Positions 1-7,905 of a stretch of DNA of 28,922 nt are shown here, one piece after another. The notes beneath the pieces are model-generated. The model had not been told where the DNA came from and did no database searches. It saw only the letters and a program-made list of their open reading frames with translations. Position 1 is the stretch's first letter; each line of letters begins with the position of its first letter. Position numbers and translations under genes: made by a program. The stretch spans positions 1 to 28,922 of IMG/VR virus record IMGVR_UViG_3300022929_002455, one strand, 5' to 3'. Origin of the DNA: a virus.

Positions 1-350
1 ATGGATACTCTTTAGGTTTTAGACTTGTCTTCAGTGCCGAAGTACTTGATGATAAAAATTGGGTTGTTGACTTTGGCGGTCTAAAGAAATTAAAAGAGTG
101 GCTGAAGGAAATGTTTGACCACAAACTGGTTGTTGCAGGAACTGACCCTAACCTCAAAGACTTTCTTGACCTTGAAGAAAAAGGTCTTGCAGATGTAGTG
201 GTAATGACTGGTGTTGGTTGTGAAAAATTTGCTGAAATAGTTTTTCATTATGCCAATAATTTGGTAAAAGACATGACGAATGGTCGTTGCAAGTGCGTAG
301 AAGTTGAATGCATGGAACACGGCGCCAACTCTGGGATTTATAGAGCCTAA
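1..350 (+). CDS. queD: QueD-like 6-carboxytetrahydropterin synthase, 5'-truncated by window edge
   Basis: This is the C-terminal about 115 residues of a QueD/6-pyruvoyl-tetrahydropterin-synthase family protein. The frame is open from base 3 to the TAA at 348-350. The first visible residues read GYSLGFRLVFSAEVLD. The codon cut by the window edge ends in AT, so a CAT (His) giving the family HGH/HGY zinc-ligand motif is likely but not seen. Then come the WVVDFGGLKKLKEWL segment, the catalytic-type DH in the piece FDHKLVV, and an E in VECMEHGANSG that matches the conserved C-terminal Glu. In the family the enzyme makes 6-carboxytetrahydropterin on the way to preQ0, used for queuosine or for 7-deazaguanine DNA modification in phages. 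The next gene starts on its stop codon (TAATG). The call is good at family level. Whether the product feeds tRNA or DNA modification cannot be read from this window. Confidence 0.8.
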   Translation, partial: GYSLGFRLVFSAEVLDDKNWVVDFGGLKKLKEWLKEMFDHKLVVAGTDPNLKDFLDLEEKGLADVVVMTGVGCEKFAEIVFHYANNLVKDMTNGRCKCVEVECMEHGANSGIYRA

Positions 351-1396
351 TGCGAATTGCCTTGATAACAGACACGCACTTTGGTGCTAGGTCCGACTCC
401 ATTCCTTTCGACAATTTTTTCAAGTCGTTTTATGATAATTGTTTTTTTCCTAAGTTAGAAGAACAAGGGATAAAAACTGTTATACACCTTGGTGATATTT
501 TTGATAGAAGAAAATACATCAACTTCAATACTCTAAAAAGTTGTAAAGAGTATTTTTTTGATAAGGCAAAAGAACTGGAAATAGATATTCACCTTATTCC
601 AGGTAACCACGATACCTACTTTAAGAACACAAATGAAATTAATTCTCCCAATCTTTTGTTGAGAGAATACGACAACATAAAACTGTATGAACAACCAAGC
701 GAAGTAATTTTTGGCTGGCAAAAAATACTTTTTATGCCTTGGATATGCAGTGATAACTACCAGCAGTCAAGGACTGCTATGGAGGAAACCGATGCTACAG
801 TATGTTTCGGACACTTTGAACTCGCTGGCTTTCAGATGTACAAGGGCGTTAAAAACGAGCATGGTATGGATCCTAGCATATTCAATACTTTTGATCTTGT
901 TTGCTCTGGGCATTTTCACCATCGTGACCGTAACGGTAATATATATTATTTGGGCAATCCTTACGAGATTACATGGTCTGATTATGACGACCCTAGAGGA
1001 TTTCATATACTGGATTCGGAGTCGCTAGAGTTTGAGTTTATACAAAACCCATATAACATGTTCCATAAAATCTATTATGATGACTCAAAAGAGATGGAAA
1101 AGATAGATTATGACAAACTTGAAAGAACATGTGTTAAGGTCATTGTAGTACGAAAAACGGACTTCACAAAGTTTGACAAAATCATTGACAATCTGTATAA
1201 TTGCAATCTTGTCGAATTGAAAATCATTGAAGATTTTTCTGAGTTTGAAGATGAAGCAGTAGGTGAAGAGAACATAAATCTTGAGGATACAATGACTCTT
1301 CTTAGTGAGTATGTTGATAATATTGAAACAGAACTTGACAAAGAAAGATTGCAAAATTATCTCAGAACTCTGTACATAGAAGCACAGAATATATAA
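350..1396 (+). CDS. 47: gp47-like recombination nuclease subunit (SbcD/Mre11 family)
   Basis: This 348-aa protein is a calcineurin-like phosphoesterase, the nuclease subunit of the T4 gp46/gp47 complex. All the family metal-binding motifs are visible in order: D8-x-H10 (ITDTHFG), G48-D49-x-x-D52-R53, G85-N86-H87-D88, G154-H155 and G187-H-F-H190. The length is close to T4 gp47 (about 340 aa). In T4 the complex resects double-strand ends for recombination-dependent replication and helps degrade host DNA. The start overlaps the queD stop by one base. It ends 7 nt before gp46, the expected partner, so the two are presumably co-translated. High confidence from motifs and neighbour. Confidence 0.96.
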   Translation: MRIALITDTHFGARSDSIPFDNFFKSFYDNCFFPKLEEQGIKTVIHLGDIFDRRKYINFNTLKSCKEYFFDKAKELEIDIHLIPGNHDTYFKNTNEINSPNLLLREYDNIKLYEQPSEVIFGWQKILFMPWICSDNYQQSRTAMEETDATVCFGHFELAGFQMYKGVKNEHGMDPSIFNTFDLVCSGHFHHRDRNGNIYYLGNPYEITWSDYDDPRGFHILDSESLEFEFIQNPYNMFHKIYYDDSKEMEKIDYDKLERTCVKVIVVRKTDFTKFDKIIDNLYNCNLVELKIIEDFSEFEDEAVGEENINLEDTMTLLSEYVDNIETELDKERLQNYLRTLYIEAQNI

Positions 1397-1403
1397 GGCT
1401 TAT

Positions 1404-3074
1404 ATGATTTATTTTGAAAAACTTAGATGGAAAAACTTTCTGTCTACAGGTAATGCATTTACAGAGATAGATTTTACTCGGAGTCCATCTACTCTTATTG
1501 TGGGTGAAAACGGCAGTGGTAAATCTACTATGCTGGATGCTCTTTGCTATGTGTTGTTTAACAAACCTTTTAGAAGCATAACTAAGCCACAGTTAATCAA
1601 TACTATCAATAACAAATCTTTGGAAGTTGAAATTGAATTTAGGATTGGTACACATGAATATCTAATAAAAAGGGGTGCCAAGCCTAACCTGTTTGAAATT
1701 CATTGTGATGGAAATCTTGTAGACCAAGATGCCGCTGTTCGTGATTCACAAAAGTATCTTGAAGAATCCATTCTAAAATTAAATTACAAATCCTTTACTC
1801 AGATAGTTATACTAGGTAGTGCATCGTTTACGCCTTTCATGCAATTGCCTCTTGGGCAAAGAAGGGAGATCATTGAAGACATTTTAGACATTCAAATCTT
1901 TACTGTGATGAATAGTGTCCTTAAAGACAAGCAGAATGTTCTTCGTGAAACTATTAGAGATATTGAAACTGAAATGGAAGTTGCCAAGCAGAAGGCAGAA
2001 ATTCAGAAACAATATATAGAAACGCTAGAAGAAAACAAAGCCAAAAAAATTACAGAGATACAGGAGCAAATAAATGTCCTCGACAAGACGATTGCAGATG
2101 CGGCGGCAACAGTTGAGAAACTTACAGCAGAGAAGGCTGCGCTGGGCAACCCTGAAGAAAAAAGAAGAAAACTTGGAGCCTTCAAAGACAAGTTTAACAC
2201 CCAGCTCCGAAAAATCCGACAAGAGTTAGATTTCTACGAGAAGCACGATGACTGTCCTACCTGTAAGCAAGGTATTCCTCATGAGTTTAAAAAGGAAATT
2301 CAAGGAACAAAGTTGTCTAAGGTTGAAGAACTTGAAACTGCTACGAAGGATCTAGATGAAAAGTTTGCGGAACTAGATACTTTAGTCGCAAATTATAATG
2401 AGATTAATGAATCAATCAACGCAGAAAATAATGAGATTATCTCTAACCAACGATACTTACAAAGACTCAATGTAGAATTGTCAGAGGCACAAAATAATGT
2501 AGCCAACATTGATGAAGAAAAACAAAAATTGAAAGAATTGGCTAAAGAAGTAGTTTCAAAAAATACTTTGCGTTCAGAAAAGAATGAAGAGCAACACTAT
2601 CTAACAGCGTGTGCCGCACTTCTAAAAGACACAGGAATTAAAACGAAGATAATTAAACAGTATCTTCCTGCTATAAATAAACTTGTAAACAAATATCTGG
2701 CTGCAATGGACTTCTTTGTTCAGTTTGATTTGGACGAGAAGTTTAGTGAAACGATTAAATCAAGGTATAGAGATAAATTCTCTTATGCAAGTTTTAGCGA
2801 AGGAGAAAAACAACGAATAGACTTGGCTTTGTTGTTTACTTGGCGAACTATTGCTAAGATGAAAAATTCTGCCGCAACAAACTTGCTAATACTTGATGAG
2901 GTTTTTGACAGCAGTTTAGATAATAACGGAACTGACTATGTTATGACATTGTTGGATACTATAGGTGAAGAGACTAATGTATTTGTTATCTCTCACAAAG
3001 GCGATCAACTGTTTGACAAGTTTAGAAGTGTTATTAAATTTGAGAAGAAACAAAATTATTCGGTGATGACATGA
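1404..3074 (+). CDS. 46: gp46-like recombination ATPase subunit (SbcC/Rad50 family)
   Basis: This 556-aa protein is the ABC-type ATPase partner of gp47. The Walker A is GENGSGKST (residues 34-42). Long coiled-coil-forming segments lie at about 180-280 and 300-400 and flank a zinc hook CPTC (C284, C287). The ABC signature SEGEKQR is at 465-471, Walker B LLILDE at 494-499, and the switch His at 531 in VISHKGD. These are the full Rad50/SbcC set at a T4-like length. It couples ATP hydrolysis to DNA-end processing. Its last four bases overlap the deformylase start (ATGA), so the two are translationally coupled. No missing key residue is seen. Confidence 0.96.
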   Translation: MIYFEKLRWKNFLSTGNAFTEIDFTRSPSTLIVGENGSGKSTMLDALCYVLFNKPFRSITKPQLINTINNKSLEVEIEFRIGTHEYLIKRGAKPNLFEIHCDGNLVDQDAAVRDSQKYLEESILKLNYKSFTQIVILGSASFTPFMQLPLGQRREIIEDILDIQIFTVMNSVLKDKQNVLRETIRDIETEMEVAKQKAEIQKQYIETLEENKAKKITEIQEQINVLDKTIADAAATVEKLTAEKAALGNPEEKRRKLGAFKDKFNTQLRKIRQELDFYEKHDDCPTCKQGIPHEFKKEIQGTKLSKVEELETATKDLDEKFAELDTLVANYNEINESINAENNEIISNQRYLQRLNVELSEAQNNVANIDEEKQKLKELAKEVVSKNTLRSEKNEEQHYLTACAALLKDTGIKTKIIKQYLPAINKLVNKYLAAMDFFVQFDLDEKFSETIKSRYRDKFSYASFSEGEKQRIDLALLFTWRTIAKMKNSAATNLLILDEVFDSSLDNNGTDYVMTLLDTIGEETNVFVISHKGDQLFDKFRSVIKFEKKQNYSVMT

Positions 3075-3601
3075 ACTTAGAAAAATTAGAACTTGTTCCT
3101 TTCAACGATGAAGCATTGAAAAGGAAACCGGATGTGTTTAATTTTGATGAGCATGATGCAGAAGAAGTGTGTAATGCTATCTTTGCAAAACAAAAGTCTT
3201 TGAACGGTGCAGGTCTTTCGGCTAATCAAGTTGGACTTAACATGCGCATCTTCACTATGGGAGATGGAAAAAATTTAACTCGGTACATTATAAACCCTGA
3301 AATTATTGACATCTCGGAAGAAACTGTTCTTATGACAGAAGGCTGTCTGAGTCTCCCAGGAGTGTGGTTGAATCTAAGACGACCTAAAGAAGTTACTGCT
3401 AGATACCAAGATATTGATAGTAGCTGGTCAGTAGAGAAGTTTGAAGGAATTGCCGCAAGAGTTTTCTTGCATGAGTATGACCACATGCTTGGTCAAAATT
3501 TTACACAAAGAGCCTCAAGGCTGAAGGTAGAAAGAGCCTTACGAAAAGTTGAGAAGAGAGCAAAACGATATATTCAAAATCAACTGGCAAAAGGAAGATA
3601 A
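3071..3601 (+). CDS. def: Peptide deformylase
   Basis: This 176-aa protein has all three deformylase motifs: motif 1 GAGLSANQ (residues 46-53), motif 2 EGCLS (90-94, metal ligand C92) and motif 3 HEYDH (134-138, ligands H134 and H138, catalytic E135). The family removes the N-formyl group from nascent proteins. Phage copies are known in marine T4-like phages, where preferential processing of some nascent proteins has been proposed. It starts by ATGA overlap inside the last codons of gp46, an unusual partner for a translation-maturation enzyme. The C-terminus is basic (KVEKRAKRYIQNQLAKGR), which could touch the ribosome, but that is inference. All catalytic residues are intact, so it should be active. 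Confidence 0.95.
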   Translation: MNLEKLELVPFNDEALKRKPDVFNFDEHDAEEVCNAIFAKQKSLNGAGLSANQVGLNMRIFTMGDGKNLTRYIINPEIIDISEETVLMTEGCLSLPGVWLNLRRPKEVTARYQDIDSSWSVEKFEGIAARVFLHEYDHMLGQNFTQRASRLKVERALRKVEKRAKRYIQNQLAKGR

Positions 3602-3603
3602 AT

Positions 3604-3813
3604 ATGAAAGATAAAATGATTAAAGTAGCCCGCGGTTATTTCAGCGGGCAAATTGGAAAGCATCTAATCAATGCTGACAATCTAATGACCAACCCAGTTG
3701 GCATTGGCGAGCATGGTGACATTATCGAGGAACTTGAAAAAGAACTCGCTAAGGTTGCCGAATACGAAGAGAAAATAGCAGTACTAGACAAGTACTTTGG
3801 AGAGGGAAAATAA
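3604..3813 (+). CDS. Small conserved-type phage protein, function unknown
   Basis: This 69-aa product begins two bases after the deformylase stop. A purine-rich stretch (aaaaggaag) lies just upstream. It reads as a basic N-terminal segment, a central GIGEH turn (about residues 33-37) and a C-terminal acidic/basic helix rich in E and K with leucine heptad spacing, so a short helical hairpin or coiled coil is likely. I recall similar small proteins in marine T4-like phages but cannot name a family. The neighbours are deformylase upstream and another small helical protein immediately downstream (TAA directly followed by ATG). It is probably part of one transcript. No function is assigned. Confidence 0.7.
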   Translation: MKDKMIKVARGYFSGQIGKHLINADNLMTNPVGIGEHGDIIEELEKELAKVAEYEEKIAVLDKYFGEGK

Positions 3814-4182
3814 ATGGCAGACGACTTTGATTTCGGCTTTACTATTGTTGATAGTGAGGACTTGAGTCCACAAACAGCGACCACTGTGCAAGCAACAGTG
3901 CCTGATGACTTCAAAGACGAAATCATGGCGAAACTGTACGACTTGGAAAATAGAATTCTATCTTCGGATAGCTCGGGAATGATTAATGAGCACCGTGCCT
4001 TGGTTGAACAGGATGTCGCAACAAAATTGCGTGACCTTGAAGACCTTATCATGCCGCTACTTATCAACCTGAAAAAGAATCCTGAAAAGGATTACATTCA
4101 CTGGCCCAATAGAACGGCTATCATTGATAAACAAATTGAAAAAATTAAGGCGGTCACAAGATATTATGAGCGAATCAACTGA
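3814..4182 (+). CDS. Hypothetical protein with acidic N-terminus and helical C-terminus
   Basis: This 122-aa product has its start abutting the previous stop. The N-terminal 30 residues are acidic and low in structure (repeated D and F). The rest is strongly helical, with an NPEKDYIHWPNR stretch at about residues 91-102 that resembles a segment I associate with small marine T4-like phage proteins, but no family can be named with confidence. It has no signal peptide and no membrane segment. It overlaps the ClpP-like gene start by 17 bases, pointing to translational coupling. The bulk acidity and helix content would suit an accessory or assembly factor, but that is only inference. Confidence 0.7.
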   Translation: MADDFDFGFTIVDSEDLSPQTATTVQATVPDDFKDEIMAKLYDLENRILSSDSSGMINEHRALVEQDVATKLRDLEDLIMPLLINLKKNPEKDYIHWPNRTAIIDKQIEKIKAVTRYYERIN

Positions 4183-4747
4183 GAAAGCAATCCGTGGGTA
4201 TGTTGACCAAACTCTTAACCGAGTACATCATTTTTATGTGTCAGGTGAAATCACCGAAGCAGAAAATTATGTTGAGTGGTTTCAGATTATTAGGTCAGCA
4301 GGACCCCACGATGTAATATATCTTCATATTAATTCTGAAGGTGGCGATGCGTTTACTGCAATTCAATTTATGCGTGTCCTATCTGAGACAGAAGCAAAAG
4401 TTATTACTTCAGCAGAAGGCTTTTGTGCATCGGCAGCCACAATGCTATTTTTGTGTGGTGACCAGTGTGAAGTTTCAGATCATTCTGTATTCATGTTTCA
4501 CACCTTTTCATCGTTTTCATATGGCAAGAGCAGTGAAATGTTTGCTCAAGTTACTATGGAGCGGTCGTGGGGTGAGAAGATGGTCTCTAGCATCTACCAG
4601 GGATTCTTTGATGAGGATGAGATCGAGGCTTTGCTAGAAGGTAAGGACTATTGGATGGAAGGGGCTGAAGTAATTCAAAGACTGACTACGAGAAAGGAAC
4701 TCCTCGAGGCTCCTAAAAGAAAGACTACTACCAGAAAGAAAAAGTAA
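4166..4747 (+). CDS. ClpP-like serine protease (ClpP/SppA fold)
   Basis: This 193-aa protein keeps a full ClpP-type catalytic triad at the expected spacing: S89 in CASAATM, H112 in MFHTF and D161 in GKDYWM. An oxyanion-type glycine pair lies in INSEGGDA (about 56-62). I chose the ATG at 4166 (MSESTEK) rather than the upstream in-frame ATG at 4124, because the earlier start would overlap the preceding gene by 59 bases and add a basic tail absent from ClpP. The C-terminus is very basic (KRKTTTRKKK), a tail not usual in bacterial ClpP. It could act with host Clp ATPases or as a stand-alone protease, and a role in capsid maturation cannot be excluded because the T4 gp21-type protease is not in this window. 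The substrate is unknown. Confidence 0.88.
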   Translation: MSESTEKAIRGYVDQTLNRVHHFYVSGEITEAENYVEWFQIIRSAGPHDVIYLHINSEGGDAFTAIQFMRVLSETEAKVITSAEGFCASAATMLFLCGDQCEVSDHSVFMFHTFSSFSYGKSSEMFAQVTMERSWGEKMVSSIYQGFFDEDEIEALLEGKDYWMEGAEVIQRLTTRKELLEAPKRKTTTRKKK

Positions 4748-4771
4748 GTTTATTGAAAGAAAGGATTCATC

Positions 4772-5515
4772 ATGGATTTAGATGATGTTTTAGAAAATGG
4801 GGTTACCATTAAAAGCTCGGGTACAACTGGAGAACCTAAACAGTTTTTCCAGTCACCCGAGAAGTTAGATATTGCAAACACTGTAGCGAATGTGGTACAG
4901 TCAATCACACCACTAAGTAAAGTCTACACCGTATGCAAGCTAGATCATGCAGGCGGGCTTCTTGCTCAAACTTTACCTGCTCATTCTATTGGTGCAGAAG
5001 TTACTGTCGAGACCTTTAATGCGTATAGATTTGTAAAGGTGATAAAAGACTATACGCATTCTCACCTTACTCCTGACCACGCTAGGGCAGTAATGGGTAC
5101 AAAAGGATTTGACCAATTGGACTTAACAGGTATTGTAATTACCTGTGGTTCTGATAGAGTTACATGGGATATCATTGAAGCATTCGTGACAAGAGGTTGT
5201 CAGTTTATTGTCAATTGGGGAATGAGCGAAATAGGACCAGTTGCTATCAATCACAAATTCAATTCACTTGAAGAGGTTGAAAAAGTTAAAGCACTGTGCC
5301 CTGAAGGAACTACTCTGATGGGCAGTACCAAATATTGTTACTATAAAGTGAGTGAATCGGGAGAGTTGTCAGTCAAAGGAGACATATGTATCTTTGATGA
5401 TTGGTACCAAACGGGCGATATTGTGGTCGAAAAAGATGAGTTTTTGTTCTATTTGGGTAGAAAAAATTTGAACATTTTTCACAAACCCAATGAAATCAAG
5501 CACTTAGAGATGTAG
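4772..5515 (+). CDS. Miniature AMP-forming ligase (ANL/acyl-CoA synthetase-like core)
   Basis: This 247-aa protein carries the diagnostic adenylation motifs in order. The P-loop-like A3 motif SSGTTGEPK is at residues 15-23, the A5 motif NWGMSE at 148-153, the A7-type YQTGD at 212-216 and the A8 hinge GRKN at 229-232. Normal family members have 350-550 residues. Here the first about 150 residues and the whole C-terminal lid domain are missing, yet the reading frame is clean, with a good Shine-Dalgarno (aaagga) before the ATG. A KLDHAGGL stretch at 56-63 is reminiscent of MenE/LuxE-type enzymes. It could activate a small carboxylate or transfer an acyl-AMP to a partner, but the substrate is unknown. 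It sits between the protease and a strong early promoter, with no obvious pathway partner. Confidence 0.8.
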   Translation: MDLDDVLENGVTIKSSGTTGEPKQFFQSPEKLDIANTVANVVQSITPLSKVYTVCKLDHAGGLLAQTLPAHSIGAEVTVETFNAYRFVKVIKDYTHSHLTPDHARAVMGTKGFDQLDLTGIVITCGSDRVTWDIIEAFVTRGCQFIVNWGMSEIGPVAINHKFNSLEEVEKVKALCPEGTTLMGSTKYCYYKVSESGELSVKGDICIFDDWYQTGDIVVEKDEFLFYLGRKNLNIFHKPNEIKHLEM

Positions 5516-5522
5516 AAAAAGG

Positions 5523-5567
5523 TTGACTTATAGGTTCAAAGGCATCATACTATGCATATAGTTAGGA
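5523..5567 (+). promoter_or_regulatory. Sigma70-type early promoter P1 plus shared leader
   Basis: TTGACT (5523-5528), a 17-bp spacer, then CATACT (5546-5551) form a near-consensus host-type promoter upstream of the VWA gene. Bases 5547-5567 (atactatgcatatagttagga) are identical to 7863-7883 before the AAA+ gene. The shared block includes most of the -10, the start region and the beginning of the Shine-Dalgarno. The transcription start itself is inferred. Confidence 0.7.
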
Positions 5568-5575
5568 GAATGTCT

Positions 5576-7789
5576 ATGGAAATCAACAAAAAAAGTACAC
5601 TCGCAAAGTTGCTTGCTACTGAGAACATCACTCTGGAGCATCGCAAAGTACCGACTGCATACTTCGATTTAAAAGAGCGCAAAGTTGTTCTTCCCATGTG
5701 GAAAGAAATGGACTCTGACCTTTATGATATGCTTATCGGTCACGAGGTTAGTCATGCTTTGAATACTCCCTATTCAGGTTGGCATGACAATGTAATCGAA
5801 TATGGTCCTGGAATCAAATCATTCCTCAATGTGGTTGAGGATGCTCGTATTGAACGGCTCATCAAAGAAAAATTTCCTGGGCTAGTCAAAAATTTCTATG
5901 CAGGTTATCGCAAACTCTTCAATGATGATTTCTTCGGAGTCAAGGGTCGTGACCTTTCTGAGTTGCCCCTCATTGACCGAATCAATCTACACTTCAAAAT
6001 TGGTTCTATGCTCGGCATTGATTTCACTGATGAAGAACAGGTGATGGTTGACCGAGTTGCAAACTGTCAGACCTGGGAAGATGTAGTCGAGGTTGCCCAT
6101 GATTTGTACGGCGATGCAAAAGCAGAGTTAGAAGAACAACAGGAACAGGAATCAGGCGAATCTTCCTTTGAGTTTGAGGATGAGGAGTTTGAGAATGATT
6201 ATGAACCATCTTCTGGCGACTCTGAATCTGAGGAAGAGGAAAAAGAAACTGAAGAAGAAGGAAATTCTCCTTCAAATGAATCCAAAGACAAAGAAGAAGA
6301 GGCTTCTGAAGAAGAATCGAATGAACCTCGAACTCCCGAAGTAGAACAAGGTTCTGATAACACGGAGCCAGTTGCACAAACCGATGTCAATTATCGTGAG
6401 GCTGAAGAGTCCCTACTGAACACTAATTCCAAGGACATCATATATGCCGACTGGAATACACTTGATCCTAAGAAATTTGTTGTCCCTGTCAAAAAAACTT
6501 GGGCGTTTGATTTTGAAGGTGTGTTTAAAGAGGACTGGGGCAGTGATGTTAAGTTATCTCCCAAACAAGTTGGAGAAACTCTAACCAACAGATTCAAAAC
6601 AAAAAATACTTCATACATCAATCAAATGGTTCAGCAGTTTGAAATGAAGCGCACGGCTCATTGTTTAGCCCGTTCCCGTCAAAACAAAACTGGTGAGTTG
6701 AACATGAAAAAACTCTGGGCAACTCAATTGACTGAGGATGTATTTCTTTCTAATACAGTTGTCCCTCAAGGCAAAAATCATGGCATGATGATGTTCATAG
6801 ATTTTTCAGGTAGCATGAGTGGTGATATAGCGGCGACACTTGAACAAACTTTAATCATGACGGCATTTTGCAAAAAGGTAAACATTCCTTTTGATGTTTA
6901 TGGTTTCACCAATGCACTCAACTACAATTCTACCGTGTCTGCCAAGACACCAGATCAGCTGGCGATTGACAACGGAGGCATCACTCCTGGTAAAATGCAC
7001 ATTGCTGATGAAAGGTTTGCTTTGGTTCAGTTGATTAATTCTAAAATGTCTTCAACGGCTTACAAGGACGCATTTGCAAAAATGCTGATGACGGCTGAGG
7101 TGTATGAATGTCGCAAGCATTACTATTCCAATGTAGAAAGAGACTGGACCGCAAGTACTTGGGACTTACCCGACTACTTGCAACTTAGCGGAACTCCTCT
7201 GAATGAGGCGGCAATGGTAGCCCGTGAACTCATTAAAAAGTTTAAGGCTGACAATCGCATTGAGATTATGAATGCTATCTTTCTCACTGACGGCGGACCA
7301 ACAGGAAACATTGAGTTGGGTGTTCCGACATCATATTACAAAGCGGATCGAATTATTATCCGTGAAGGCGGCATCAACACGGTAGAGAAGTTTGGTTATT
7401 ATGATCGTTATTCGCAGTCAATTCAACTCAGAGCCATTCTAAAACATATCAAGGCTACAGTTGATGTCAATCTAATCAACTTTCATATTGGCTCGTTTAA
7501 GAAGAGTGATCTCTCCTCATGTTACATGCAGACTTCTGCTCCGTATGAAGCCTTTGATGACAAGTATAAAAAAGAATTCTTAGGCAACAAGTTTTTTGAA
7601 TTGAATGCCTATCAAAACTTTGATACTGTTTACTTGATTAAAAATGGTAAAAGCCTTGAGATTGAGGAGCAGACACTTGAGGTCAAGTCTGACAAAAAGG
7701 GCGATTTGCTTCGAGGATTCCGCAATTTTCAGAAAGGCAAGGCGTCTAGCCGAGTGTTTCTGAGCAGATTGATGGACAAAGTGGCGTAA
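5576..7789 (+). CDS. HExxH metallopeptidase-like plus VWA (MIDAS) protein, CobT-like
   Basis: This 737-aa protein is counted from the ATG at 5576, which has AGGAG 7 nt upstream; the earlier in-frame ATGs at 5552 and 5570 lie before or too close to that site. The N-terminal part has a zinc-type H56-E-V-S-H60 motif followed by VEDARIE at about 87-93. Residues about 180-265 are an extreme Glu/Ser/Asp tract. The C-terminal VWA domain keeps the whole MIDAS: D409-x-S411-G-S413, T540 (SGTPLNEA) and D572 (FLTDGGP). This layout of an acidic linker before a VWA domain recalls CobT-type chelatase subunits and VWA partners of MoxR ATPases. The downstream AAA+ gene under the same promoter type is the expected partner. 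Whether it inserts metal, remodels a complex or cleaves protein is unknown. Confidence 0.88.
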   Translation: MEINKKSTLAKLLATENITLEHRKVPTAYFDLKERKVVLPMWKEMDSDLYDMLIGHEVSHALNTPYSGWHDNVIEYGPGIKSFLNVVEDARIERLIKEKFPGLVKNFYAGYRKLFNDDFFGVKGRDLSELPLIDRINLHFKIGSMLGIDFTDEEQVMVDRVANCQTWEDVVEVAHDLYGDAKAELEEQQEQESGESSFEFEDEEFENDYEPSSGDSESEEEEKETEEEGNSPSNESKDKEEEASEEESNEPRTPEVEQGSDNTEPVAQTDVNYREAEESLLNTNSKDIIYADWNTLDPKKFVVPVKKTWAFDFEGVFKEDWGSDVKLSPKQVGETLTNRFKTKNTSYINQMVQQFEMKRTAHCLARSRQNKTGELNMKKLWATQLTEDVFLSNTVVPQGKNHGMMMFIDFSGSMSGDIAATLEQTLIMTAFCKKVNIPFDVYGFTNALNYNSTVSAKTPDQLAIDNGGITPGKMHIADERFALVQLINSKMSSTAYKDAFAKMLMTAEVYECRKHYYSNVERDWTASTWDLPDYLQLSGTPLNEAAMVARELIKKFKADNRIEIMNAIFLTDGGPTGNIELGVPTSYYKADRIIIREGGINTVEKFGYYDRYSQSIQLRAILKHIKATVDVNLINFHIGSFKKSDLSSCYMQTSAPYEAFDDKYKKEFLGNKFFELNAYQNFDTVYLIKNGKSLEIEEQTLEVKSDKKGDLLRGFRNFQKGKASSRVFLSRLMDKVA

Positions 7790-7818
7790 GTTATTGATTC
7801 CTAAGGAGAAAAAAGTTT

Positions 7819-7838
7819 GCATTTTGGTACGAAAATGC
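7819..7838 (+). terminator. Hairpin downstream of the VWA gene
   Basis: GCATTTT (7819-7825) and AAAATGC (7832-7838) form a perfect 7-bp stem with a GGTACG loop, followed by TTGACTTTT. It lies after the VWA stop and directly abuts the next -35 box. It may be a weak terminator insulating the two promoters. The stem is AT-rich and the U-tract is broken by GAC. Confidence 0.35.
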
Positions 7839-7883
7839 TTGACTTTTAGGAACAGTGGAATTATACTATGCATATAGTTAGGA
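7839..7883 (+). promoter_or_regulatory. Sigma70-type early promoter P2 plus shared leader
   Basis: TTGACT (7839-7844), a 17-bp spacer, then TATACT (7862-7867) is a better match to consensus than P1. The block 7863-7883 repeats the P1 leader exactly. The ATG at 7906 follows after a second purine-rich site (gaagagga). The two genes it and P1 drive are inferred partners. Confidence 0.75.
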
Positions 7884-7905
7884 AAATGAGAAGAGGATAT
7901 ACATT

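Noticed and set aside
2672-2679. TATAAATA inside gp46
   Set aside because: It codes for an ordinary part of the ATPase and is not near a gene start.
4124-4165. Earlier in-frame ATG for the ClpP-like gene
   Set aside because: It would add a basic 14-residue tail and overlap the upstream gene by 59 bases. The ATG at 4166 gives a normal N-terminus.
5552-5575. Earlier ATGs at 5552 and 5570 for the VWA gene
   Set aside because: 5552 lies within the promoter start region, and 5570 is one base from the AGGAG site. The ATG at 5576 has correct spacing.
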